In this document: piece after piece, positions 18,089 to 26,855 of the stretch
How positions within the stretch are numbered: position 1 is the first letter of the stretch
Layout: every line of letters begins with the position of its first letter
From: Chenggangzhangella methanolivorans
GTDB lineage: Bacteria > Pseudomonadota > Alphaproteobacteria > Rhizobiales > Methylopilaceae
Assembly (NCBI RefSeq): GCF_019797865.1
Contig: NZ_CP081869.1
Location: forward strand, 2,753,501 to 2,817,500
DNA: 64,000 bases
Direction of reading: 5' to 3'
Notes under the pieces: generated by a model
Seen by the model: the letters and a program-made list of their open reading frames with translations, nothing else
What the model was told of the DNA's origin: nothing
Databases searched by the model: none
Translations under genes and position numbers: made by a program

Positions 18089-19923
18089 TACACGCGAGCC
18101 TTCGGCTCGATGTACTGGATGTCGTTGGTCATCGTGTAGGTGTGGACCGGGCGGTAATCGATTGAGACCGTCTTGGCGCTCATGTCGGCCCAGGCCAGCG
18201 TGTGCTTCATCCATTCCTTGTCGTCGCGCTCGGAATAGTCCTCGCGGGCGTGGGCGCCGCGGCTTTCCTTGCGGTTGACGGCGCTCTCCATCGTGACGAC
18301 CGCCTGGCCGATCAGATTGTCGAATTCGAGCGTCTCGATGAGGTCGGAGTTCCAGACGAGCGAGCGATCGGTGACGCCCACGTCCTCGGCCCCCGACCAC
18401 ACCTCGTGGATCATGCCCTTGCCCTCCTCCAGAACCTCGCCGGTGCGGAACACGGCGCAGTTCGACTGCATGACCTTCTGCATCCTGAGGCGAAGCTCGG
18501 CCGTCGGCGTGCCGCCGGAGGCGTGGCGCAGGCGGTCCAGCCGCTCGATCGCAAGATCCGAGGCGCCGGCCGGAAGCTCGGGGTGGCTGGCGTTGCGCTC
18601 GAGGGTTGCTGCGCAGCGGTCGGCGGTGGCGCGGCCGAACACCACGAGGTCGATCAGCGAGTTGGAGCCGAGGCGGTTCGCGCCATGGACCGACACGCAG
18701 GCCGCCTCGCCGATCGCCATCAGGCCGCGGACGACCGAATCCGGGTCGCCGTTCACCTTGGTCAGCACCTCGCCGTGAAAGTTCGTCGGGATGCCGCCCA
18801 TGTTGTAGTGCACGGTCGGGATGACGGGGATCGGCTCCTTGGTCAGGTCGACGCCCGCGAAGATCTTGGCGCTCTCGGAGATGCCCGGCAGGCGCTCGTG
18901 CAGCACCTTCGGGTCGAGATGATCCAGATGGAGGTGGATGTGGTCGCCGTTCTTGCCGACGCCGCGCCCCTCGCGGATCTCCACCGTCATGGAGCGCGAG
19001 ACGACGTCGCGTGAGGCGAGATCCTTCGCCGAGGGCGCGTAGCGCTCCATGAAGCGCTCGCCTTCGGAATTCGTCAGGTATCCGCCCTCGCCGCGTGCGC
19101 CCTCGGTGATGAGGCAACCCGCGCCGTAGATGCCGGTCGGGTGGAACTGCACGAACTCCATGTCCTGCAGCGGCAGGCCGGCGCGCAGCACCATGGCGTT
19201 GCCGTCGCCCGTGCAGGTGTGCGCGGACGTGGCGGAGAAGTACGCGCGGCCGTAGCCGCCGGTCGCGAGAATCGTGCGCTTGGACTGGAAGCGGTGGAGC
19301 GTGCCGTCGTCCATCTTGAGCGCGACGACGCCGACGCACTCGCCTTCCTCGTTCATCATGAGGTCGATGGCGAAGTATTCGATGAAGAACTGCGCCTTGG
19401 CCTTCAGCGACGCGCCGTAGAGCGTGTGGAGGATCGCGTGGCCGGTGCGGTCGGCGGCCGCGCAGGTGCGCTGCGCGGTGCCCTTGCCGTAATGGGTCGT
19501 CATGCCGCCGAACGGGCGCTGGTAGATTTTTCCTTCCTCCGTCCGGGAGAAAGGAACGCCCCAGTGCTCGAGCTCATAGACGGCGGCCGGGGCGTTGCGC
19601 ACGAGGTACTCGATCGAGTCCTGGTCCCCGAGCCAGTCGGAGCCCTTGACCGTGTCGTACATGTGGAAGCGCCAGTCGTCCTCGCCCATGTTGCCGAGCG
19701 CGGCCGAGATGCCGCCCTGCGCCGCCACCGTGTGGGAGCGCGTGGGGAACACTTTCGTGATGCAGGCGGTCTTGAGGCCGGCTTCCGAGCAGCCGACGAC
19801 CGCGCGCAGCCCCGCGCCGCCCGCGCCCACCACCACGACGTCGAACTTGTGGTCGGTGAACGGATAGGCGCGGCCGTTGACCGCCGGGCCGGTTCCGTTC
19901 GCGCCGTTCGCCTTGGCAGCCAT
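18085..19923 (-). CDS. sdhA: Succinate dehydrogenase flavoprotein subunit
   Basis: This FAD-containing catalytic subunit oxidises succinate to fumarate. The 612-residue protein shows the Rossmann motif [20 protein letters not shown], the flavinylation histidine in SHTVAAQGG, and the substrate segments [21 protein letters not shown] and [19 protein letters not shown]. Its stop overlaps the start of the small secreted gene. It lies 6 bp downstream of sdhD. Confidence 0.97.
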   Translation of the reverse strand: MAAKANGANGTGPAVNGRAYPFTDHKFDVVVVGAGGAGLRAVVGCSEAGLKTACITKVFPTRSHTVAAQGGISAALGNMGEDDWRFHMYDTVKGSDWLGDQDSIEYLVRNAPAAVYELEHWGVPFSRTEEGKIYQRPFGGMTTHYGKGTAQRTCAAADRTGHAILHTLYGASLKAKAQFFIEYFAIDLMMNEEGECVGVVALKMDDGTLHRFQSKRTILATGGYGRAYFSATSAHTCTGDGNAMVLRAGLPLQDMEFVQFHPTGIYGAGCLITEGARGEGGYLTNSEGERFMERYAPSAKDLASRDVVSRSMTVEIREGRGVGKNGDHIHLHLDHLDPKVLHERLPGISESAKIFAGVDLTKEPIPVIPTVHYNMGGIPTNFHGEVLTKVNGDPDSVVRGLMAIGEAACVSVHGANRLGSNSLIDLVVFGRATADRCAATLERNASHPELPAGASDLAIERLDRLRHASGGTPTAELRLRMQKVMQSNCAVFRTGEVLEEGKGMIHEVWSGAEDVGVTDRSLVWNSDLIETLEFDNLIGQAVVTMESAVNRKESRGAHAREDYSERDDKEWMKHTLAWADMSAKTVSIDYRPVHTYTMTNDIQYIEPKARVY

Positions 19924-19929
19924 GGCGGT

Positions 19930-20304
19930 TCAGACTCCGAAGCTGATCTTGAGAAGCGCGAAGGCCGCCGCGAGGCCGATCACGATCGCGAAGAACGTGT
20001 TGGCCATCAGCGCCAGCAGCTTGCACAGGTCGTGATGGACGTAGTCCTCGATGATCACCTGCATGCCGATCTTCATGTGCACGACGCCCGACAGGACGAA
20101 GAGCAGCATCAGAATGGCGATCCAGGGGTTGCCGAGCGTGGCGGTCGCGCCGGCGTGGCTCGAGCCCGCAAGCGAGATCACGACGCCGACGAAGACGAGC
20201 GTGAGGGGAAGGTTGGCGACGGCGGTGAGCCGCTGGACCCAGAAATGCTCCGTTCCCGACTTGGCGGCGCCGAGGCCGCGAACCTGTCCGAGCGGGGTGC
20301 GCAT
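19930..20304 (-). CDS. sdhD: Succinate dehydrogenase membrane anchor subunit
   Basis: The 124-residue integral membrane protein has three hydrophobic helices. It begins MRTPLGQVRGLGAAKSGTEH, with WVQRLTAVANLPL matching the alphaproteobacterial SdhD N-terminus. The pattern HMKIGMQVIIEDYVHHD includes the haem-ligand histidine region. It works with SdhC to bind haem b and ubiquinone. Confidence 0.93.
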   Translation of the reverse strand: MRTPLGQVRGLGAAKSGTEHFWVQRLTAVANLPLTLVFVGVVISLAGSSHAGATATLGNPWIAILMLLFVLSGVVHMKIGMQVIIEDYVHHDLCKLLALMANTFFAIVIGLAAAFALLKISFGV

Positions 20305-20314
20305 GGGGACTCCC

Positions 20315-20722
20315 TTAGCCGGCCGCGCCCTTGAGCGCGTATCCGACGATCCAGATCACGATCGTGAGGACGATGGAGCCGCCGAGCGACAGCCGGTAGA
20401 GCAGCTCGCGCTCCGGGCCGAAGCCGCGGCCGACGTCCCAGATCAGGTGCCTGATCCCGCCGATCGCGTGATGGACGAGCGCCCAAGTGTAGCCGAACAG
20501 CACGAGCTGCCCGAGGAACGAGCCGTAGATCGACTGGACGGCCGCGAAGGCGGAAGGACCGGCGGCGGCCGAGACCAGCCAGATGACGATGAGCGCCGTA
20601 CCGAAATAGAGCGCCGCGCCTGTGATGCGGTGCACGATCGACATAATCATCGACAGCATGGGTCGATAAATCTGCAGATGCGGCGACAGTGGCCGGTTGG
20701 CCGCGGCCTTACCTGAGTCCAT
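20315..20722 (-). CDS. sdhC: Succinate dehydrogenase cytochrome b556 subunit
   Basis: The 135-residue membrane protein starts at ATG 20722. The classic SdhC signature RPLSPHLQIYRPMLSMIMSI, then HRITG, is present, with the haem-ligand region WALVHHAIGGIRHLIWD and three membrane helices. It is the first gene of the operon. The promoter should lie in the 300-bp gap upstream. Confidence 0.95.
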   Translation of the reverse strand: MDSGKAAANRPLSPHLQIYRPMLSMIMSIVHRITGAALYFGTALIVIWLVSAAAGPSAFAAVQSIYGSFLGQLVLFGYTWALVHHAIGGIRHLIWDVGRGFGPERELLYRLSLGGSIVLTIVIWIVGYALKGAAG

Positions 20723-21027
20723 GGGCGTGTCTGGACCTCTTCAAATTATGGCCGTGGACTATCGGATGCTGCGACGCAGCGCAACGGCGGGCGCCCTCCG
20801 GCGCTTCCCGCTTTGGTATGGGCCGCCATGCGCTGCATTCAATGCAGGCGGCGTTTTCCGATCACGTGATCCGCACGATCTATCACTTTCACGGGCGTCG
20901 CCTACCGGAGGTGCGACAACTTGTCTATACGGATTCACCCGGATTTTTTTGGCTTTGCTCTCGGAGTCAGTGTGTCAGCCAGGAAATCCGCGGCCCTGCG
21001 CCCGGCATTGAGAAAGGCTGGCAGATC
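20723..21027. promoter_or_regulatory. Divergent intergenic region between sdhC and tetR
   Basis: These 305 bp separate the sdh operon (leftward) from a TetR-type gene (rightward) and should hold both promoters. A less GC-rich stretch (ATTTTTTTGGC near 20943) is visible. I found no confident -35/-10 pair or operator dyad. Open frames that cross it lack coding character. Confidence 0.4.
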
Positions 21028-21768
21028 ATGACAGTCGCGCCCGTCATCAAGATCGGGGAAACGGCGCTTCGCCGTCGCGCGCCCCGCCTCGCCGGCGACG
21101 CCCGCCGCGCCCAAATCGTGGAGGCGGCGAGCCGCTTCTTCGCCGATCACGGCTTCAGCGGCCCGACCCGCGACCTCGCGGCCTCGATCGGCGTCACCCA
21201 GGCGCTGCTCTACCGCTACTTCGACAGCAAGACGGATCTCATCGACGCCGTCTTCGCCGAGGTGTTCAAGAAGCACTGGGGCGACGCCGCGCTCGAGCGC
21301 TTCGAGGCCGACCTCGGCCGCCCGATGGTCGAGCGTCTCTCCGACGTCTACGGCGCGATCCTCGCCGGCGTCAGCGCCACCGCCACGCGCCTGTTCTTCC
21401 GCGCCGGCCTCGACGCCTATGCGGGACCGATCTCCCGCAGCGCGGCGCTCAGCTGGCCGCTCTGGACCGCGATCGTCGAGGCCTGGCGCCGCGAGGAGGC
21501 GCTGCCGTCTCTCGCCCAGACGCCGCTGCTCGAGGGCGAGCGCGCGCTCGTGATGGCGCTGCACGACGCCATGATCATGATCCGCGTGCGCGAGCACGTC
21601 CTGCACTCCGAGCGCCGTCTCGACGACGCCGACGAGATCCGCCAGGTCGCCGAGACCTATGACGCCGGCGCGCGCGCGGTTCTGACCCGCCTGCATGGCG
21701 CCGACCTCGGCCTGCGCTCGATGCCGACGCCCGCCAACGCCTCCGACGGCGAGCAGGTCGCGGCCTGA
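21028..21768 (+). CDS. TetR/AcrR family transcriptional regulator
   Basis: The start MTVAPVIKIGETALRRRAPR at 21028 gives 246 residues. The helix-turn-helix is RRAQIVEAASRFFADHGFSG, then TRDLAASIGVTQALLYRYFD (about residues 27-69). The C-terminal ligand domain is alpha-helical and not assignable. It faces away from sdhC. Its last ~40 bp and the terminator behind it were duplicated in tandem, leaving the functional gene in the first copy. Confidence 0.88.
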   Translation: MTVAPVIKIGETALRRRAPRLAGDARRAQIVEAASRFFADHGFSGPTRDLAASIGVTQALLYRYFDSKTDLIDAVFAEVFKKHWGDAALERFEADLGRPMVERLSDVYGAILAGVSATATRLFFRAGLDAYAGPISRSAALSWPLWTAIVEAWRREEALPSLAQTPLLEGERALVMALHDAMIMIRVREHVLHSERRLDDADEIRQVAETYDAGARAVLTRLHGADLGLRSMPTPANASDGEQVAA

Positions 21769-22281
21769 GGGCGTCTCGGGCGGTTTGAATGCAGCGAAGG
21801 CGGCTCTCGGGCCGCCTTCGTCGTTTCTGCGTCCGGCGTCTCCAGTGATGCGCGCGATACGCCGCGCGTCATCCCGGCCGAAGCGAAGCGGAGAGCCGGG
21901 ATCCAGAACCGATCCGGCGAGGCCGGATTTCGCGGCGGGCTCGGTTCTGGGTCCGGGGTCAAGCCCGGGACGACGGCTTTCGGCTGTGCGGACTCGGCCT
22001 GCGCTAGACGCCCACGCCCGCCAACGCCTCCGACGGCGAGCAGGTCGCGGCCTGAGGGCGTCTCGGGCGGTTTGAATGCAGCGAAGGCGGCTCTCGGGCC
22101 GCCTTCGTCGTTTCTACGTCCGGCGTCTCCAGTGAAGCGCGCGATACGCCGCGCGTCATCCCGGCCGAAGCGAAGCGGAGAGCCGGGATCCAGAGCCGAT
22201 CCGGCGGGCTCGGATGTCGCCGCGGGCTCGGATCCGGGTCCCGGGTCCCGGGTCCAGCCCGGGACGACGGCCGTCGTTTCC
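21704..22281. repeat. 287-bp tandem duplication: tetR 3' end, terminator and hairpin repeat
   Basis: The strings CCAACGCCTCCGACGGCGAG (21734 and 22021), the tetR stop region, the terminator and the following CATCCCGGCCGAAGCGAAGC element recur at a constant offset of 287 bp with a few differences. The second copy contains only about the last 20 codons of tetR and cannot encode a regulator. The left junctions are CTCGGCCTGCGCT near 21706 and 21993. Confidence 0.88.
21796..21826 (+). terminator. Rho-independent terminator of the tetR gene
   Basis: GAAGGCGGC (21796-21804), a 6-nt loop, and GCCGCCTTC (21811-21819) form a perfect 9-bp stem, followed by GTCGTTTC. It lies 28 bp after the tetR stop. 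An identical copy occurs 287 bp downstream in the duplicated segment (22083-22106). Confidence 0.8.
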
Positions 22282-22303
22282 TAAGGAGATCGGACTCTCC
22301 GGA

Positions 22304-22897
22304 TCACGCGATTTTCGATCGCGACATGTCGCCGATCATCGTCGGCACGAAACGCTCGATAAACCCGGCCATGAAGCACCAGAAGATCAGCTTGTTGAAT
22401 GACGTCGGGCCGACGATCGTCCAGTTGTGAAACGCGCCGGAGAACGTGTCGCACTGATCTTTTGCGCTGCAATCAAACTTCGGGAAAAACTCGCCGCTGA
22501 TCAAACCCGACGAGATGACGATATAGAATAAAAGCGCATAGAACGCGCCCAGAGCCCCCGGAATGTTGAGAAATAAGAACGCGTAGATTTTGTCGGACCG
22601 TTGTGACGGCGTTATCGTGTATTCAACGGGATCGATCCGGACGGACACGTATCCAGTATAAATTCTCCTTAGCGTCCAAATCGAAGCGCCGATCATTCCG
22701 GAAATCAAAGCCACAAATTCTAACGCAAGAATCGGCGTTTCATTTCGCGACCAACAAAAATAAATAACAAATAATAGTATATTTAGAGATACAAAGAAGG
22801 CGAACCAACCAAAACACACATCCTGATGCTCTCGAACGAATTTCTTAAAAAATTCGCCTTCGACGGTTTGAGCGTTTTCTTCGGACATCGGATCCAT
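22304..22897 (-). CDS. AT-rich membrane protein of unknown function
   Basis: Starting at MDPMSEENAQTVEGEFFKKF (22897; Met at 22888 is an alternative), this is a protein of about 198 residues. It has four likely membrane helices (FGWFAFFVSLNILLFVIYF; LEFVALISGMIGASIW; FLFLNIPGALGAFYALLFYI; FNKLIFWCFMAGFIERF). I do not recognise the family. Codons ending in A or T are common here (runs such as AAATAAATAACAAATAATAG near 22760), unlike every neighbour, which strongly suggests recent transfer. It is bracketed by copies of the dispersed hairpin repeat. Confidence 0.6.
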   Translation of the reverse strand: MDPMSEENAQTVEGEFFKKFVREHQDVCFGWFAFFVSLNILLFVIYFCWSRNETPILALEFVALISGMIGASIWTLRRIYTGYVSVRIDPVEYTITPSQRSDKIYAFLFLNIPGALGAFYALLFYIVISSGLISGEFFPKFDCSAKDQCDTFSGAFHNWTIVGPTSFNKLIFWCFMAGFIERFVPTMIGDMSRSKIA

Positions 22898-23002
22898 CCG
22901 TGCACGGATGTTGATCCTAGAAGACAACGGCCGCGCGACTCAAGTGGATTGGATCACGCGTCAAGCGAGCGAACGACGTGACGTTGCGACCGGAAACGCC
23001 GC

Positions 23003-23115
23003 GCGTCATCCCGGCCAAAGCGGAGCGGAGAGCCGGGATCCAGAACCGATCCGGCGAGGCCGGATTTCGCCGCGGGCTCGGTTCTGGGTCCCGGGTCAAG
23101 CCCGGGACGACGGCC
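23003..23115. repeat. Dispersed composite hairpin repeat
   Basis: The copy (CATCCCGGCCAAAGCGGAGC arm, then the CCCGGGTCAAGCCCGGGACG arm) is nearly identical to the one at 21869-21978 on the other side of the AT-rich membrane gene. Confidence 0.88.
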
Positions 23116-23141
23116 GTCGTTTCCTGCGCGCGCCTACAGCC

Positions 23142-24185
23142 TCACCGCGGCAGCAGCAGCCACAGGTCGAGGTCGAGCACCACGTTCGGGTGATCCTTGC
23201 CGTCCTCGCCCGTCCGCGGGAAGCCGGCGGTCGAAAAATCCTTCACGCCGGTCATGCGCACCCGCAGCGCGCCGACGTCGTCGCGGCCAGGGATCGGCTG
23301 CTTGTCGAGGATTTCGGACCAGGCATAGAGCGTGTCGCCCGCATGGATCGGCGCGACGTGGCGGCCGCCATTGATCCCGGCGACGTGGAAGGCGTTCTCC
23401 AGCCCGTTGAACGACAGCCCGCGCGCGAGGCTGATGACGTGGCCGCCATAGACGAGGCGCCGGCCGATCTTGGAGGATTTCTGCGCGAAGCCGTCGAAAT
23501 GCACCTTGGCGGTGTTCTGCCAGAGCCGCGTCGCGAGCTGGTGCTCGGCCTCCTCGACCGTCATGCCGTCGACATGGTCGATCTTTTCGCCGACCTCGTA
23601 GTCGTCGAAGCGGCGGGTCGAGCCGGCCTCGGCGTCGTCCCAGGCTGACGTCTCGATGCGCGGGCAGGCCGCGCCGAGCTCGGACGGGTCGACGACGCTC
23701 GGAAGCTCGGGAACCACGGTCTCCTGCACCGGCCGGCCGCCCTGCATGCGCACCAGCACCCAGCGGACATAGTCGAGCACCGACGCGCCGTCGGAGCGCA
23801 CGCCCCGGGTGCGCACCCACACCACGCCCGCGTCGCCCTTTGAGGTCGGCCGCACGCCGATAACCTCGGAGGTCGAGACCAGCGTGTCGCCCGGATAGAC
23901 GGGCAGCAGGAACTTGCCCGCGGCATAGCCCAGATTGGCGAAGGCGTTGAGAGAAACGTCCGGCACCGTCTTGCCGAACACGACGTGGAACGTGATGAGG
24001 TCGGAGACCGGCGAGCGCGGATAGCCGATGCGGCGCGCGAACGCGTCGGAGGACTGCACCACGAAGCGGTCGCCGTAGAGCCCCTGATACATCGCCACGT
24101 CGCCGACCGTCACGGTGCGCGGGGTCGCGTGGCGGATCACGTCGCCGACGATGAAGTCCTCGAAGAATCGACCTGACCCGGCCAT
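23142..24185 (-). CDS. mch: Mesaconyl-CoA hydratase (MaoC-type), ethylmalonyl-CoA pathway
   Basis: It hydrates mesaconyl-CoA (C1) to beta-methylmalyl-CoA in the ethylmalonyl-CoA pathway of acetyl-CoA assimilation and glyoxylate regeneration. The start MAGSGRFFEDFIVGDVIRHA at 24185 gives 347 residues, matching this double hot-dog subfamily. The N-terminal MaoC-like half has VSDLITFHVVFGKTVPDVSL. The second half has KIGRRLVYGGHVISLARGLS, then APIHAGDTLYAWSEILDKQP. With ccrA at 35.4-36.7 kb, this supports a working pathway as in serine-cycle methylotrophs and Rhodobacter. The gene name also appears as meaC in the literature. Confidence 0.88.
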   Translation of the reverse strand: MAGSGRFFEDFIVGDVIRHATPRTVTVGDVAMYQGLYGDRFVVQSSDAFARRIGYPRSPVSDLITFHVVFGKTVPDVSLNAFANLGYAAGKFLLPVYPGDTLVSTSEVIGVRPTSKGDAGVVWVRTRGVRSDGASVLDYVRWVLVRMQGGRPVQETVVPELPSVVDPSELGAACPRIETSAWDDAEAGSTRRFDDYEVGEKIDHVDGMTVEEAEHQLATRLWQNTAKVHFDGFAQKSSKIGRRLVYGGHVISLARGLSFNGLENAFHVAGINGGRHVAPIHAGDTLYAWSEILDKQPIPGRDDVGALRVRMTGVKDFSTAGFPRTGEDGKDHPNVVLDLDLWLLLPR

Positions 24186-24407
24186 GCGCGCGCTCCGCTC
24201 GAAGTATTGTGCGGCGCACTGTGTGGCACGTCGCCCGGCGTGCGGCGACCTCGACATTCGTCCCGGGCGAGCGTTTCCGGGAGATGAAGACGAACGCGCA
24301 ATTCACCTCGATCGGCTTCACGCGGCTTTCAAACCGGCCGTGCCACAGTCTCACGATCGCGAGAGGGGCGGCGACATGCGCCCCAGGCATTTCGGGGAAT
24401 GAAGCCA

Positions 24408-25158
24408 ATGGCGGCGGACGTTGCGGATCGGCAGGACGAGACGGCTCCGGTTCAGGTCGCGGCCGGCGCCCGCCGCGCGCTCGCCCATGAACGGGCGGGC
24501 CGCTATCGCGAGGCCTGGGGCCAGTGGGAGCGCCTGCGCGGCCAGAACCCCGGACGGGCCGACGAACGCCCCGCTGGCGCCCCGCTCGCTACTGCGCTAC
24601 GCGCTCGCCTGGACCGCGGACGGCGGCGAAGGCTCGCTCGCGGAAGCCGAGGCCGCGCTCGTGCGCGGCATGTCGATCCTCACCATCGATCTCGCGGGCG
24701 GCGTCGACGACGTCGCGCGGCTCATGATGATCGCCCGCGCCTGCGAGCAACGCTGCATCCTGCGCGCCTTCGGGGAGGGCTGGACGTCGGCCGCCCGCGA
24801 CGCGCTCGACGCCGGCGAGACCCAGGCCGTCGTCGGCGACCTGCGCCAGGTGGCGGCCGCCGGCGCCGCCGCGACCGCGGCGCTCGACCTCGTGGCGCTC
24901 TCCGCGCCCTCGCTCGCGCCGCTTGCGGCTGAACTCGCGCAGAGCTGCCTGCGCCTTTCCACGACGCTTCAGGCGGCGGGCGACGAGGAGGCCGCGATCG
25001 GCCTCGAGATGCGGGCCGAAGCCGTGCTGCGGGGCCCCGCCCAGCCGCAGCGCCCCGCGCCGCGCCCGATCCTGGTCGCGATCGACGGCGGGGCCGAAGA
25101 GGCCCGCACGCCGCCGCGCCGGCCCGAACTTCGGCTCGTCACCACTCAGACAGCGTGA
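24408..25158 (+). CDS. Hypothetical helical protein, one frameshift
   Basis: The start MAADVADRQDETAPVQVAAG at 24408 leads into HERAGRYREAWGQWERLRG, a TPR-like helical opening. Near 24570 the frame shifts by one base, and the coding-like sequence continues as LLRYALAWTADGGEGSLAEA to LRLVTTQTA at 25158. The product would be about 249 residues, alanine-rich and helical throughout, without signal or membrane segments. I do not recognise the family. The segment ARLMMIARACEQRCILRAFG may be its best search seed. It is divergent from mch, and its 3' end overlaps the DUF1737 gene tail to tail by 20 bp. Confidence 0.55.
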
Positions 25159-25345
25159 CGTCTTCGGACCAGTCGACGCCCGGCACGTCCTTGGTGATCG
25201 CCTGGCCGCAGATCACGGTCTTCTTTTCCGGATCGTAGGTGAGCGTCGGGTTTCCGGCGAGCGTCCAGCCCTTGTTGAGCGCGGCCGACACGCGCCGGCA
25301 GAAGGCCTGGTCGTCGGGGCCGGTGAGGTAGCGATAGAGCTTCAT
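25139..25345 (-). CDS. DUF1737 family small protein
   Basis: The 68-residue protein MKLYRYLTGPDDQAFCRRVS, with LNKGWTLAGNPTLTYDP and KTVICGQAITKDVPG, matches the DUF1737 pattern, a small domain found alone in many proteobacteria. Function is unknown. It is convergent with the preceding gene, with a 20-bp overlap. Confidence 0.8.
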   Translation of the reverse strand: MKLYRYLTGPDDQAFCRRVSAALNKGWTLAGNPTLTYDPEKKTVICGQAITKDVPGVDWSEDVTLSEW

Positions 25346-25429
25346 GGCGGGGCCGCTCGCTTGAATGACGGTCGGAGGCGCGCCGGCCTCCCGTCGTTGA
25401 ATCGTCGCCCGTCCGGGCTAAAGTCAAGC

Positions 25430-25978
25430 ATGACCCGGACCGCAGACTGCTTTCGCCGCCCGCCCGCAAAGACGTCGACCCGCGCGCTTCTCGTCCTTCT
25501 GGTCTCGCTCGCGAGCTCCGCGGCGCAGGCCGAAGGCTTCGCGGCGAAGGATCTCACGACAGTCGCGGACGCCGCCAAGGCCGCGCTCGGCGGCGACTAC
25601 GCCCACCGCGCCGAGGCCGCGCGGCTGACGCTCACCTGCCCGACCTGCAAAGGCGAGCCGATGATCGACGTTCTGGTCAGCCGCCAGGACGACGGCACCG
25701 AGGCGCGGGTGCGCTCGGGCCAGACCACCGTCGCCCAGCTCGAAAAGCTCTGCCGGGCCAAGGTCGACGCCTGCCGCATCACGGAGCTGAAGGTCGCGCC
25801 TGCGGTCGGCTGGCTCAGCGCCTATCCGATGGGCGCCGCGATGGCGGGTTCGACCGCCGTGATCCTGCGCGACGGCGATCTCCTGACGATCCGCTCGCTC
25901 GCTTCCGACCCGGCGGTGGCGAAACGGAACGCCGAGACGCTGGCGGCCTCGATCGCGCCGAAGATCGTCGGGCGCTGA
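25430..25978 (+). CDS. Secreted hypothetical protein
   Basis: MTRTADCFRRPPAKTSTRAL followed by a hydrophobic stretch and AQAEGF is a Sec-type signal peptide on a 182-residue protein. The mature part has a CPTCKG motif (two cysteines) and a second pair, EKLCRAKVDACRITE, which may form periplasmic disulfides. I do not recognise a family. It is divergent from the DUF1737 gene. Confidence 0.65.
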   Translation: MTRTADCFRRPPAKTSTRALLVLLVSLASSAAQAEGFAAKDLTTVADAAKAALGGDYAHRAEAARLTLTCPTCKGEPMIDVLVSRQDDGTEARVRSGQTTVAQLEKLCRAKVDACRITELKVAPAVGWLSAYPMGAAMAGSTAVILRDGDLLTIRSLASDPAVAKRNAETLAASIAPKIVGR

Positions 25979-26066
25979 CCCAACCGTCGCCGCGGTCCGG
26001 CTTGAGCGGCCAGCGGCGGCGTGCGAGCAGCTTAGCGCTTGCTGATGGGGCTTCCGGAAGCGCCAA

Positions 26067-26193
26067 CGTTCTTGTCCCGGACTTGATCCGGGACCCAGAA
26101 CCGACGCCATCGCGAGGGTGAACGCCGAACTCCCGTCGCCTTTCCCGGAACCCGCGTCGGTTCTGGGTCCCGGATCAAGTCCGGGACAAGGGG
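26067..26193. repeat. Dispersed composite hairpin repeat, variant CCCGGACTTGATCCGGGA
   Basis: The left arm TTGTCCCGGACTTGATCCGG and the right arm CCGGATCAAGTCCGGGACAA are exact reverse complements, flanking about 75 bp. This copy uses ACTTGAT instead of GCTTGAC in the palindrome centre, so it belongs to a subfamily. Confidence 0.88.
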
Positions 26194-26256
26194 CGGGGCG
26201 GCCGATCTCGATGCGCGCCGGGGGATGACGGCGGCGGTTCGGGCGTCCCCCTCGGC

Positions 26257-26850
26257 TCAGCGGCACACCGTCGTCTGGTTGGAGCACAGGCGGTTCGCCC
26301 AGCCGCGGACGGTCTTGCCGCCGAATTCGCCCTCGACCTCGGCCCATTCGCCCGTGCAGCCATAGATCCGCCCGACCTCGAACCGGCCGACCGAGCCCGC
26401 CGGGCTGCTTGAATAAGGGCTGGAAAGCGTCGCGGTCGCCTTCGCCTCGGGCGAGGGGGCGGCGCGCAGGAACACGGAGCCGACGTCGCTGCCGGCGAGC
26501 TTGCCCGAGATCCAGCCCTTCTGGTCGAGCACGGTCCCGGCCTTGTCGGCTTCGCCATAGTCGCGGAAGAACGCGCGCTCGATCAGCAGCCAGCCGTCTT
26601 TCGAGCCGACCACGCGCAGTTCGAGATTGTAGGATTCGCCGTCCTGGCTCCGCTCGTTCTCGAGCGTCGCGATGAGCGCTGAGGAGGCGGAGGGGCCGGC
26701 GCGGACATTGAGGCCGGCCGGATCGTCGTCGATCGAATAGACGTCGATCGCGCAAGGGTTCGCGCCCGAGGCGTCGACCGGCTTCTCGGCGGCGGAGGTT
26801 CCGCCGCCGAGAAGGAAGAGAAGCGCCAGCCCGGAAACGAGCCGGCGCAT
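26257..26850 (-). CDS. Secreted SH3-like domain protein
   Basis: The 197-residue protein has a signal peptide (MRRLVSGLALLFLLGGGTS, then AA). It has bacterial SH3-like features in GLNVRAGPSASSALIATLEN (residues 46-65) and a second module GSVFLRAAPSPEAKATATLS followed by CTGEWAEVEGEFGGKTVRGW. SH3b domains commonly bind peptidoglycan or other cell-wall targets, so a periplasmic role is likely. It begins 5 bp after the asd stop and may be co-transcribed with asd. Confidence 0.75.
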   Translation of the reverse strand: MRRLVSGLALLFLLGGGTSAAEKPVDASGANPCAIDVYSIDDDPAGLNVRAGPSASSALIATLENERSQDGESYNLELRVVGSKDGWLLIERAFFRDYGEADKAGTVLDQKGWISGKLAGSDVGSVFLRAAPSPEAKATATLSSPYSSSPAGSVGRFEVGRIYGCTGEWAEVEGEFGGKTVRGWANRLCSNQTTVCR

Positions 26851-26855
26851 CGGGT

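Noticed and set aside
22012-22058. Second tetR gene
   Set aside because: Only about the last 20 codons are present, from the tandem duplication, with no start or helix-turn-helix.
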